Made by a program: the position numbers and the translations under genes. Below, piece by piece: positions 1-4,347 of a DNA stretch of 7,589 nt; positions within the stretch are counted from its first letter, which is position 1, and each line of letters opens with the position of its first letter. The DNA lies in NCBI GenBank assembly GCA_937877125.1, contig CALEFQ010000107.1, forward strand, positions 1-7,589, written 5' to 3'. Under the pieces are notes generated by a model. That model made no database searches, was not told the DNA's origin, and saw only the letters and a list, made by a program, of their open reading frames with translations. The DNA comes from an uncultured bacterium (GTDB lineage: Bacteria > Patescibacteriota > CALEFQ01).

Positions 1-28
1 GGAGTTCAGACGTGTGCTCTTCCGATCT
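1..28 (+). other. Illumina adapter sequence (not genomic)
   Basis: These bases match, from memory, the read-2 side TruSeq adapter ending in GCTCTTCCGATCT. They are library sequence left on the contig. The last T may be an adapter base that happens to complete a serine codon (TCC) of the gene that follows. Everything to the left of base 29 should be trimmed before the sequence is used. Confidence 0.97.
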
Positions 29-498
29 CCAACATCGGCACCAAGGAATTCACCAATGCCGCCGTGATCGGCTTTCAAAAAGAAGAGCAAGGCAAAAACG
101 TCAGCGAAGAAGAATTCCGCGCGCTGGAAAGCGACGTGAAACGCGAATTAGAAAAACAATTGCGGCCGGAACTCCTTAACCGCATCGACAAAACCCTGGT
201 TTTCAAGCCCCTGTCCCAAGAAGCCGTCCGCAAAATCGTCCGCCTGCAATTTAGCCGCCTCCAGGAACGACTGCGCCAGGAAAAAGCGGTCGAGCTAAAC
301 CTGCACCAATCCGTCATTCATCATATCGCCCAGGTAGGCTTTGATCCCAGACGGGGGGCGCGACCGATCCGACGCACCATCCAGGAGCAAATCGAAGACC
401 TGCTGGCCGAAAAACTATTGGCCGGGGAAATTTCCCGCGGTCACAAAATCACGGTAAGCAAGGAAAATGATAGGATCGCGGTGAAAATCGAAAAGTGA
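29..498 (+). CDS. clpC: ClpC-type AAA+ unfoldase, C-terminal fragment
   Basis: This is the end of a Clp/Hsp100 ATPase, the hexameric unfoldase that feeds proteins to the ClpP protease. About 156 codons remain; the 5' part is lost at the fragment edge, and the first whole codon is AAC at 31. That Asn is the sensor-1 residue of the second ATPase domain (family motif TSN). Twelve residues on, IGF (67-75) sits where ClpC proteins carry the ClpP-docking loop, which ClpB lacks. RPELLNRID holds the arginine finger (codon 181-183), and GFDPRRGARPIRR holds the sensor-2 arginine. The rest is the small D2 C-terminal domain. The Asn to arginine-finger distance, about 50 residues, is close to ClpC of Bacillus as I recall it. 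The gene ends in TGA at a natural family end. No terminator is visible before the next gene, so read-through into it is possible. ClpC is favoured over ClpB or ClpE because of the IGF loop. Confidence 0.92.
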
Positions 499-510
499 TT
501 CGGCCGCAAC

Positions 511-531
511 TTTTGACTTTTGATTTTTGAC
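511..531. repeat. Three tandem heptads, TTTTGAC type
   Basis: TTTTGAC, TTTTGAT and TTTTGAC follow each other without a gap between the ClpC stop and the next gene. The same TTTTGAC heptad returns at 1257-1263, where it supplies the -35 of the tRNA promoter. Here I find no matching -10, so a promoter role is not supported. Confidence 0.7.
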
Positions 532-549
532 TTAATTTAGGAGGGTTTT

Positions 550-1218
550 ATGTTACCTAAAATATTGCGCGGGATTTATCAATTCCTTCTGGACCTGCTG
601 TTCCCGATCGAATGTCTCGGTTGCCGGCAAGAGGGAATCTGGCTGTGTCCCGAATGCCTGGCGACCATCGAAGCTTTCCCGGCCAGCCGCAGCGCCGCGA
701 TAAGAATTCCCGGCTGCCGAAAAATTTTTATCGCCACAGATTATGACCAGCCCCTACTCGCCCGGGCGATTCATTTCCTGAAGTATAAAAGCGTCGCCGA
801 GCTGGCAAAGCCCCTAAGTAAAATAATAATCGCCTATTGGCCCGGCGAAAAATTTCCGGCCAATACTTTGTTCGTCCCGGTCCCCCTGCACCACCGGCGC
901 CAGCAAGAACGAGGGTTCAATCAATCAGCGCTACTGGCCCATCAGCTAAGCGCGCACTTTGACCGGCCAGCCGACGAAAATATTCTCCGGCGCCAGCGGC
1001 ATACCGCCGCGCAAATGTCGCTCAACCGCGCCGCGCGCCTGCGTAACATCAAGAACGCTTTTCAATTGAATCCCAAGAAAAACATTGCCGGCCAAGATAT
1101 TTATCTCATTGACGACGTGCTGACTACCGGCGCGACCCTGCAAGAATGCACTCGGGCGTTGCAGGCCGGCCACCCCCATAGCGTCAACGCGATCGTTATC
1201 GCCCATAGTGCGAAATAA
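550..1218 (+). CDS. comF: ComF family protein (zinc ribbon plus phosphoribosyltransferase domain)
   Basis: The 222-residue product has the usual two-part ComF layout and length. Near the N-terminus a four-cysteine zinc-binding motif is visible: C22, C25, C33 and C36 (CLGC and CPEC). The C-terminal half is a type I phosphoribosyltransferase fold, with PVPLHHRR...RGFNQ at about residues 110-125 and the PRPP-binding loop IDDVLTTGAT at 187-196. In naturally competent bacteria ComF acts in the cytoplasm during DNA uptake, linking incoming single-stranded DNA to the helicase and recombination machinery; many bacteria with the gene have no proven competence, so the role here is inferred. The ATG at 550 is chosen because AGGAGGG lies at 539-545, four bases upstream. 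It follows clpC by 51 bases and may share its transcript. Confidence 0.93.
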   Translation: MLPKILRGIYQFLLDLLFPIECLGCRQEGIWLCPECLATIEAFPASRSAAIRIPGCRKIFIATDYDQPLLARAIHFLKYKSVAELAKPLSKIIIAYWPGEKFPANTLFVPVPLHHRRQQERGFNQSALLAHQLSAHFDRPADENILRRQRHTAAQMSLNRAARLRNIKNAFQLNPKKNIAGQDIYLIDDVLTTGATLQECTRALQAGHPHSVNAIVIAHSAK

Positions 1219-1258
1219 GGCCTGACCAAACCCGGAATTTATTTTAGGCAGCCGCCTT

Positions 1259-1287
1259 TTGACTTTTGCTCTTGTAATAGCTATAAT
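1259..1287 (+). promoter_or_regulatory. Sigma-70-like promoter for the tRNA-Ser genes
   Basis: TTGACT (1259-1264) and a perfect TATAAT (1282-1287) are separated by 17 bases. Transcription would start near 1294, about 50 bases before tRNA-Ser(GCU). It is the best-matching promoter in the window, which fits a stable-RNA gene. Confidence 0.75.
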
Positions 1288-1344
1288 CGGCTTGTTCTGC
1301 TTCGCGCTAAATACTAATGACTAAAGACTTCCAGAGGCTACTAC

Positions 1345-1437
1345 GGAGAGTTGGCCGAGTGGCTTAAGGCGACGGTTTGCTAAACCGTTGGGGACCTCAA
1401 AAGCCCCGCAGAGGTTCGAATCCTCTACTCTCCGCCA
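1345..1437 (+). tRNA. tRNA-Ser (anticodon GCU)
   Basis: A full serine cloverleaf can be drawn: acceptor GGAGAGT (1345-1351) pairs with ACTCTCC (1427-1433), G discriminator at 1434, and encoded CCA at 1435-1437. The anticodon stem ACGGT/ACCGT encloses TTGCTAA, giving GCT at 1379-1381, which reads AGC and AGU. A long variable arm with a GGGG/CCCC stem and a T-arm AGAGG-TTCGAAT-CCTCT confirm class II serine tRNA. It follows a good promoter and is directly followed by a hairpin element that uses its last base. Confidence 0.97.
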
Positions 1438-1466
1438 TGGTTCGGCAAGCTCACCATAACTTGCCG
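1437..1466 (+). repeat. tRNA-tail hairpin element, copy 1 (possible pseudoknot)
   Basis: ATGGT (1437-1441) pairs with ACCAT (1453-1457) around the 11-base loop TCGGCAAGCTC. Within that loop CGGCAAG (1443-1449) can also pair with CTTGCCG (1460-1466) just downstream, giving either an alternative hairpin or an H-type pseudoknot. The first base is the final A of the tRNA CCA. The same loop, with a different but still paired stem, follows tRNA-Arg at 3986-4010. The function is unknown; a 3' processing or REP-like element is possible. Confidence 0.65.
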
Positions 1467-1527
1467 ACGTTCAAACCTTATGCGGCGAAACCTTTAAAAC
1501 TAAAAGCTTAAAAGTTTAAAAGAAATT

Positions 1528-1566
1528 TAAAATCTAAATATTAAGATATTTTATATTTAGATTTTA
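1528..1566. repeat. AT-rich 14-bp perfect inverted repeat between the tRNA-Ser genes
   Basis: TAAAATCTAAATAT (1528-1541) pairs exactly with ATATTTAGATTTTA (1553-1566) around an 11-base loop. A run of six T follows at 1571-1576, after GACC. This could be a weak intrinsic terminator or a spacer structure separating the two tRNAs. The flanking bases from about 1494 are simple TTTAAAAG-like repeats. Confidence 0.55.
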
Positions 1567-1607
1567 GACCTTTTTTAGATTTTTAGCTTTTATTTTTGCA
1601 TTTTCTC

Positions 1608-1697
1608 GGAGAGGTGGCTGAGTGGTCTAAGGCACCGGTCTTGAAAACCGGCAGGTCCTTCGGGGCCTCGTGAGTTCGAATCTCACCCTCTCCGCCA
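1608..1697 (+). tRNA. tRNA-Ser (anticodon UGA)
   Basis: Acceptor GGAGAGG (1608-1614) pairs with CCTCTCC (1687-1693), with G discriminator 1694 and encoded CCA 1695-1697. The anticodon stem CCGGT/ACCGG encloses CTTGAAA, giving TGA at 1642-1644, which reads UCA and other UCN codons. The long variable arm with a loop around TTCG and the T-arm GTGAG-TTCGAAT-CTCAC are typical of serine tRNA. No clear own promoter is seen, so it may be co-transcribed with the tRNA 170 bases upstream. A 7-bp hairpin (1700-1706 with 1715-1721, one G-U pair) follows without a T-run. Confidence 0.97.
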
Positions 1698-1797
1698 AGT
1701 TACCTTCTTACCGTAAGGTGAAAAGAGACATCAATGAGTTACAATTTATTCAAAATTTGACCCACTTGCTTGGTACAACCAACAAAGGAGGAGTGCT

Positions 1798-2010
1798 ATG
1801 TTCGATGAGATGAAAGAGGCATTATCAAAAGGACGATTTGTGGCTCTGGTAAAAAAGATTGATGGCGGTGTAATGGTTGCGGGATCATATACAAGTGCCG
1901 AATGTGCATATGCTGATTTCGCGGCAGACAGTCAGGAAGAAGCGGCTGCGATCCCAGAAGTCGTTTTCGTAAGCCTGTTCCCATTACCACCATTGCCCAG
2001 GACTCTTTAG
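1798..2010 (+). CDS. Small hypothetical protein (70 aa)
   Basis: I do not recognise this protein. It is accepted as a gene because of the near-perfect ribosome binding site AAAGGAGGAG (1784-1793), four bases before the ATG, and because a strong hairpin closes it five bases after the TAG stop. The product is soluble-looking and acidic. Residues 1-30 read as a small helix-plus-strand unit (KGRFVALVKKIDGGVMVAGS), followed by an acidic alanine-rich helix (SQEEAAAIPE, about 45-54) and a proline-rich tail (PLPPLPRTL). There is no signal peptide or membrane segment, and only one cysteine (C36). It lies alone between tRNA-Ser(UGA) and a gene-poor stretch. I found no convincing promoter hexamers in 1698-1783. 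Confidence 0.7.
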   Translation: MFDEMKEALSKGRFVALVKKIDGGVMVAGSYTSAECAYADFAADSQEEAAAIPEVVFVSLFPLPPLPRTL

Positions 2011-2015
2011 CGCAA

Positions 2016-2049
2016 GTCGGGTGAATATGTTTTGATATATTCACCCGAC
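2016..2049 (+). terminator. Hairpin terminator of the 70-aa gene
   Basis: GTCGGGTGAATAT (2016-2028) pairs over 13 bases with ATATTCACCCGAC (2037-2049) around an 8-base loop. It begins five bases after the stop codon. The nearest T-run is at 2067-2072, 18 bases beyond the stem, so it is not a textbook intrinsic terminator; it could also protect the 3' end. Confidence 0.65.
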
Positions 2050-2190
2050 CAAACAAGTGGTTTAAATTTTTTCTCGAAATCCAGTGATTCGAAAACAACT
2101 TCGACATGGGCGCCCTAAACAATCAGGTCTCTTGAATACTCTCCTCGATCTTATGAAAAGTTCTGACACTGCCTACTTTACACCGCCAGA

Positions 2191-2375
2191 TTTTACTCTC
2201 CGGAGTTGGAAATGTAGCGCTGGATCCTATAACATGCGCCGGTGCCTACCCAGCTGGTGCATAACTTAGCAAGATTTACTAGAACGACAAGACTTAGAGC
2301 TTGAGTATAAAAAGAACGAGGATGATGATTCATCCTCGTTTGATTTTCCCGAAAGCTTTCAGGAAGAAATTTTCT
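2191..2375 (+). pseudogene. Possible decayed reading frame
   Basis: No intact gene lies between 2011 and 2358, but one path reads like a damaged protein. Frame 1 from 2191 gives SPELEM, a TAG (2215-2217), RWIL, a TAA (2230-2232), then HAPVPTQLVHNL to 2268. Skipping one base (2269) continues in frame 2 as QDLLERQDLELEYKKNE, an acidic DDDSSS stretch and an end at TGA 2373-2375, overlapping the opposite-strand lipoprotein gene tail to tail. Both stops could come from a C-to-T change in glutamine codons. No start, ribosome binding site or family is recognised, and the other two frames also contain protein-like pieces, so this may be chance. Confidence 0.25.
2307..2340 (-). terminator. Intrinsic terminator of the lipoprotein gene
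   Basis: AACGAGGATGA (2315-2325) and TCATCCTCGTT (2330-2340) form an 11-bp stem with a 4-base loop. Read on the minus strand the stem is followed by CTTTTTAT, and it starts 18 bases past the lipoprotein stop. That is a standard terminator for the minus-strand gene. Confidence 0.8.
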
Positions 2376-2907
2376 GAAGGGTCAATGGCTGGATGTTTTG
2401 CTGGCCAGGGTTAACCGGTTCGAACATCGGCAAGCTTTTTAGCGACGGTAAATCGACCGTATAAGCAATCGCCTGACTCCGCCCGGTCACTCCCAGCCGC
2501 AGACGGAACTCCAAAGGCTGATCGCCGCAATCAATAAGCAGCATGTCGGTATAGCCATTGGTGGTAAATTCGAATTCCAGCGATTCACCCTCGGAAAATA
2601 CCCAGGGAATTTTTTTTTGCCCGGACGGATCACTGGCGTCAGCTCTGACAGAGAGACAATCCAACGGTTTGCCGTTCGCCGGAATAAAACTCCCCAAGAC
2701 CGTATCACAGAAAAACCCCGGGCCGTGATTTTTGACGGTAATCGTGACCCGATAGGCTAACCGGGAAGCCAGACCGCCGCCCCACCCCATATTGTCATAG
2801 GTCTCTTTGGCAACTCCGCCATTGATTTCTAATTGCGGTTCGACGGGTTGGGAAAAGCACCCCCAGATGGCAAGCACCAGAACCAAAAACCAGATATGCT
2901 TTTTCAT
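2359..2907 (-). CDS. Putative lipoprotein, beta-rich secreted domain
   Basis: The 182-residue product starts MKK, followed by a hydrophobic stretch LVLVLAIWGC that places a lipobox-like cysteine at residue 17 (I-W-G-C; the Trp at -2 is unusual). It should be exported, lipid-anchored through C17 and face outward. The mature part (about 20-182) is rich in alternating beta-strand patterns such as RVTITVKN, SLEFEFTTNG and LEFRLRLGVTGR, like an Ig-like sandwich. Three more cysteines (FFCDT, LDCLS, IDCGD) could form a disulfide. I do not recognise the family. The start is set by AAGGAGG (minus strand, 2913-2919), five bases upstream. The gene stands alone, with its own promoter, a palindrome in the leader and a terminator. 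Confidence 0.8.
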   Translation of the reverse strand: MKKHIWFLVLVLAIWGCFSQPVEPQLEINGGVAKETYDNMGWGGGLASRLAYRVTITVKNHGPGFFCDTVLGSFIPANGKPLDCLSVRADASDPSGQKKIPWVFSEGESLEFEFTTNGYTDMLLIDCGDQPLEFRLRLGVTGRSQAIAYTVDLPSLKSLPMFEPVNPGQQNIQPLTLQKISS

Positions 2908-2919
2908 AATTACCTCCTT

Positions 2920-2934
2920 GGCTGACAGTCAGCC
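2920..2934. promoter_or_regulatory. Perfect palindrome in the lipoprotein leader (operator-like)
   Basis: GGCTGAC, one base, GTCAGCC: a 7-bp perfect palindrome directly next to the ribosome binding site and only a few bases past the likely transcription start. It could be a repressor site or a small leader hairpin. Confidence 0.45.
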
Positions 2935-2943
2935 GATCCAGCG

Positions 2944-2972
2944 AAACTAGCATTTTGCCGGTATGACGTCAA
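2944..2972 (-). promoter_or_regulatory. Promoter of the lipoprotein gene
   Basis: On the minus strand TTGACG (2967-2972) and TAGTTT (2944-2949) are 17 bases apart, with TGC directly before the -10 as an extended element. The -10 matches poorly (3 of 6), but the same TGCTAG form recurs at the promoter near 4318. Confidence 0.55.
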
Positions 2973-2995
2973 GGCTATGGCTATCTAAAATTATG

Positions 2996-3004
2996 TGCTA
3001 TAAT
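2996..3004 (+). promoter_or_regulatory. Extended -10 promoter, leaderless spacing
   Basis: TGC followed by a perfect TATAAT (2999-3004), with no good -35. Seven bases separate the -10 from the ATG at 3012, so transcription should start at or next to the start codon. The promoter diverges from that of the lipoprotein gene. Confidence 0.7.
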
Positions 3005-3011
3005 CACATTC

Positions 3012-3644
3012 ATGAACGAAGAAGAAACCAAACAACTAGAACTCCGCGCCCACCGCAAGGAAGTCCAACGCGACCCGCAGACGATTGTCCCCGTCGGAAA
3101 AAGCATCAATCCGCCGGAAAAAAATAATCCTGAAAAAGCTAGCGCGCTGGAAGCCGAGCGGCGGCAGAAATTGCGCCCCGAGAAAGTGTTTATGAAATGG
3201 CAAGCGCCGGAGTTTATTTATTACGAAAAATCCCGGACCTGGTATCTGGTGGTGGTGATCATCTTTGCCGCTCTGATTGCTTTTGCCATCATTTCTAAAA
3301 GCTTTCTGATGGGCATCGCGTTCTTTGTGGCCGGCGCCATTTTTTACCTTTACGCCCAGAAAAAACCGGCCCGGCTGGATATCGCCATCACCGACAAGGG
3401 CATCAAATACCACGACCGGCTTTTCCCTTACGAAAACCTCCGTAGTTTTTGGATCACCTACGAGCCGCCGTATTCTAAGTTACTAAACGTCGGCACCAAA
3501 TATCTAACTGTCCCCAAGCTTAGCATCATCCTAACTGATCAGGATCCCGTCGCCCTGCGAAAAATACTGATCGAAGAATTACCCGAAGACGAAAAAATGG
3601 ACGAGGGCGCGGTCGATCATTTTTCCCGTCGGATCAGATTCTAG
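3012..3644 (+). CDS. Membrane protein with two TM helices and a cytoplasmic domain
   Basis: The 210-residue product has three parts. Residues 1-75 are highly charged and probably cytoplasmic (ending in WQAPEFIYYEKS). Two membrane helices follow at about 77-95 (YLVVVIIFAALIAFAII) and 99-115 (LMGIAFFVAGAIFYLYA) with a very short turn between them. Residues 120-190 form an alpha/beta domain (RLDIAITDKGIKYHDRLFPYENLRSFWI) that resembles the bacterial PH-like domains found in two-helix membrane proteins. That likeness is by eye only; similar hypothetical proteins are, as I recall, common in Patescibacteria. There is no ribosome binding site before the ATG, and the -10 lies only seven bases away, so the mRNA is probably leaderless. 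It ends at TAG, 44 bases before a large palindrome. Confidence 0.85.
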   Translation: MNEEETKQLELRAHRKEVQRDPQTIVPVGKSINPPEKNNPEKASALEAERRQKLRPEKVFMKWQAPEFIYYEKSRTWYLVVVIIFAALIAFAIISKSFLMGIAFFVAGAIFYLYAQKKPARLDIAITDKGIKYHDRLFPYENLRSFWITYEPPYSKLLNVGTKYLTVPKLSIILTDQDPVALRKILIEELPEDEKMDEGAVDHFSRRIRF

Positions 3645-3688
3645 GCTTGCAATTTTCTGCCTGATTCGCTAAACTCACCTAGTTTCCC

Positions 3689-3731
3689 CCCCACACTCAA
3701 GATTTTGAAAATCAAAATATTGAGTGTGGGG
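3689..3731. repeat. Long hairpin, 12-bp perfect arms
   Basis: CCCCACACTCAA (3689-3700) pairs with TTGAGTGTGGGG (3720-3731). The 19 bases inside contain a second small palindrome, GATTTT-G-AAAATC (3701-3713). No T-run follows on either strand, so it is better called a palindromic repeat than a terminator, though it is the first structure after the membrane protein gene. It opens the repeat cluster that extends to about 4173. Confidence 0.75.
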
Positions 3732-3732
3732 A

Positions 3733-3747
3733 TAGGGCCTCGTAGCT
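3733..3747 (+). repeat. Copy of the 5' end of the tRNA-Arg gene
   Basis: TAGGGCCTCGTAGCT here is identical to 3909-3923, which is the last three bases before tRNA-Arg and its first twelve. What follows here does not fold as a tRNA, so this is a fragment. Confidence 0.7.
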
Positions 3748-3813
3748 CCCTACTGCGCGCTCTCTTCGTCCCCCTGCGCTTTGCTGCTCAAAGCTTCGGA
3801 GGACTTCGTTCGC

Positions 3814-3865
3814 GCTTCGTAGGGCAGGTAGCTGTAATAATTCAGCACGGCCTGCCCTACGAAGC
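3814..3865. repeat. 15-bp inverted repeat with a paired loop
   Basis: GCTTCGTAGGGCAGG (3814-3828) pairs exactly with CCTGCCCTACGAAGC (3851-3865). Inside, GCTG (3831-3834) can pair with CAGC (3843-3846), extending the cruciform. Outside, CGGAG (3797-3801) and CTCCG (3865-3869) could add an outer stem. The arm GCCCTACGAAGC occurs again at 4057-4068. The structure has no coding content and looks like a mobile palindromic unit. Confidence 0.75.
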
Positions 3866-3885
3866 TCCGAGTGAAACAAGGAGCG

Positions 3886-3905
3886 CCTGCCTGCCGGCAG
3901 GCAGG
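3886..3905. repeat. 20-bp perfect palindrome
   Basis: CCTGCCTGCCGGCAGGCAGG is its own reverse complement. It ends six bases before tRNA-Arg. From memory, very similar palindromes are scattered through Patescibacteria genomes; that cannot be checked here. Confidence 0.8.
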
Positions 3906-3911
3906 TAGTAG

Positions 3912-3988
3912 GGCCTCGTAGCTTAGCTGGATAAAGCGCAAGCTTGCGGAGCTTGAGATCGCAGGTTCGAGTCCTGCCGAGGTCACCA
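3912..3988 (+). tRNA. tRNA-Arg (anticodon GCG)
   Basis: The cloverleaf is complete: acceptor GGCCTCG (3912-3918) with CGAGGTC (3978-3984, one G-U pair), discriminator A 3985, encoded CCA 3986-3988. The D-arm is GCTT/AAGC, the anticodon stem CAAGC/GCTTG with loop TTGCGGA, and the T-arm GCAGG-TTCGAGT-CCTGC. The anticodon GCG (3946-3948) reads CGC and CGU arginine codons. A20 in the D-loop, C35 and A73 agree with arginine identity. Most bacteria use ACG, edited to ICG by TadA, for these codons, so GCG is unusual. A 12-bp perfect palindrome (3937-3948) overlaps the anticodon and could compete with the normal fold. No promoter is clear in the repeat-rich DNA upstream. Confidence 0.92.
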
Positions 3989-4026
3989 CCCTTCGGCAAG
4001 CTCAGGGTGGAGTAAATTATCTTGCC
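3986..4026 (+). repeat. tRNA-tail hairpin element, copy 2 (possible pseudoknot)
   Basis: CCACCCT (3986-3992) pairs with AGGGTGG (4004-4010) around TCGGCAAGCTC, the same 11-base loop as in the copy at 1437. The stem includes the tRNA CCA itself. GGCAAG of the loop (3995-4000) again finds its complement CTTGCC downstream (4021-4026), so the pseudoknot option is kept in both copies. Confidence 0.65.
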
Positions 4027-4028
4027 CC

Positions 4029-4049
4029 ATACTGAGCCTGTCAAAGCAT
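4029..4049 (-). repeat. Degenerate inverted copy of the same element
   Basis: ATACT and AGCAT (4 of 5 pairs) flank GAGCCTGTCAA, which matches the reverse complement of the TCGACAAGCTC loop form at 9 of 11 positions. Its short length makes the assignment tentative. Confidence 0.4.
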
Positions 4050-4056
4050 TCTGCCC

Positions 4057-4090
4057 GCCCTACGAAGCCCCAAGTCATCGAGGGGCGTAG
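4057..4090. repeat. Hairpin sharing the GCCCTACGAAGC motif
   Basis: GCCCTACGAAGC (4057-4068) repeats the right arm of the 3814-3865 palindrome. Here GCCCC (4067-4071) pairs with GGGGC (4082-4086), and CTAC (4060-4063) with GTAG (4087-4090), leaving three bases bulged on one side. Confidence 0.5.
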
Positions 4091-4094
4091 GAGG

Positions 4095-4114
4095 GCCGAG
4101 GTCACCACCCTTCG
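4095..4114 (+). repeat. Copy of the 3' end of tRNA-Arg plus adjoining bases
   Basis: GCCGAGGTCACCACCCTTCG is identical to 3976-3995. That stretch covers the 3' acceptor strand, the CCA and the first bases of the tail element. The copy lies 119 bases downstream of the original with no tRNA body attached. Confidence 0.8.
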
Positions 4115-4150
4115 ACAAGCCCTTCACTTCGTTCAGGGCAAGCTCAGGGT
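4107..4150 (+). repeat. tRNA-tail hairpin element, copy 3 with a nested hairpin
   Basis: ACCCT (4107-4111) and AGGGT (4146-4150) form the outer stem. The loop starts TCGACAAGC and ends TC as in the other copies, but 23 bases are inserted. The insert carries its own stem GCCCT/AGGGC (4119-4123 with 4135-4139) and repeats CAAGC at its end. This suggests one unit inserted or slipped into another. Confidence 0.6.
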
Positions 4151-4155
4151 CGGGC

Positions 4156-4173
4156 TGCCCGCCCTTTCGGGCA
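4156..4173 (+). repeat. Short GC hairpin closing the repeat cluster
   Basis: TGCCCG (4156-4161) pairs with CGGGCA (4168-4173). The sequence CGGGC just before (4151-4155) offers a competing pairing. AT-rich DNA follows. It may be a weak terminator for the tRNA-Arg transcript. Confidence 0.4.
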
Positions 4174-4227
4174 AAATTTAAAATTACAAAGGTTAAATAT
4201 TAACGGAAGCTAAAAATTCTAAAGGTA

Positions 4228-4252
4228 AAAGAGCCGCCGCAGGCGGTTTTTT
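4228..4252 (+). terminator. Intrinsic terminator downstream of the tRNA-Arg region
   Basis: CCGCC-GCA-GGCGG (4234-4246) is followed directly by six T (4247-4252). The A/G-rich left flank can pair with the T-run, so it may work on both strands. It probably ends transcription from the tRNA-Arg region before the next gene. Confidence 0.8.
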
Positions 4253-4295
4253 ACTAAAAGATTACCGCCCCCTCGCGCGGTTGGCTTTTCCTCCC

Positions 4296-4323
4296 TTGAC
4301 TTTGGATATATTTATGCTAGGTT
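4296..4323 (+). promoter_or_regulatory. Promoter of the small three-pass membrane gene
   Basis: TTGACT (4296-4301), 16 bases, then TAGGTT (4318-4323) with TGC just before it as an extended -10. The predicted start near 4330 lies next to the ribosome binding site, giving a very short leader. Confidence 0.55.
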
Positions 4324-4347
4324 ACTGATATCAAAGGAGGACATATT

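Noticed and set aside
1796..2122. Minus-strand frame of 108 codons
   Set aside because: It is antisense to the 70-aa gene and its terminator, has no ribosome binding site, and is rich in His, Pro and Leu as expected for a shadow frame.
2052..2263. A plus-strand frame that reads smoothly if three TGA codons are taken as sense, suggesting recoded UGA
   Set aside because: ClpC ends in TGA at its natural family end, recG has no in-frame TGA and uses TGG for tryptophan, so TGA is a normal stop here; the smooth reading is probably chance.
2084..2269. 61-codon plus-strand frame as an intact gene
   Set aside because: It has no ribosome binding site, an odd Cys/Trp-rich end, and lies in a stretch where no frame is clearly coding.
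2051..2358. tmRNA or another large structured RNA
   Set aside because: No tag-peptide frame, tRNA-like ends or diagnostic conserved motifs of tmRNA, RNase P RNA or SRP RNA could be found.
3705..3908. Plus-strand 67-codon frame within the palindrome cluster
   Set aside because: It runs entirely through inverted repeats and has no ribosome binding site.
3712..4044. Minus-strand open frames across tRNA-Arg reading GRTRTCDLKLRKLAL or SAGLEPAISSS
   Set aside because: These are the well-known false proteins produced by translating the antisense of a tRNA gene; the tRNA fold accounts for the sequence.
3689..4173. CRISPR array
   Set aside because: The repeats are unequal in sequence, length and spacing, and there are no regular spacers or cas genes.
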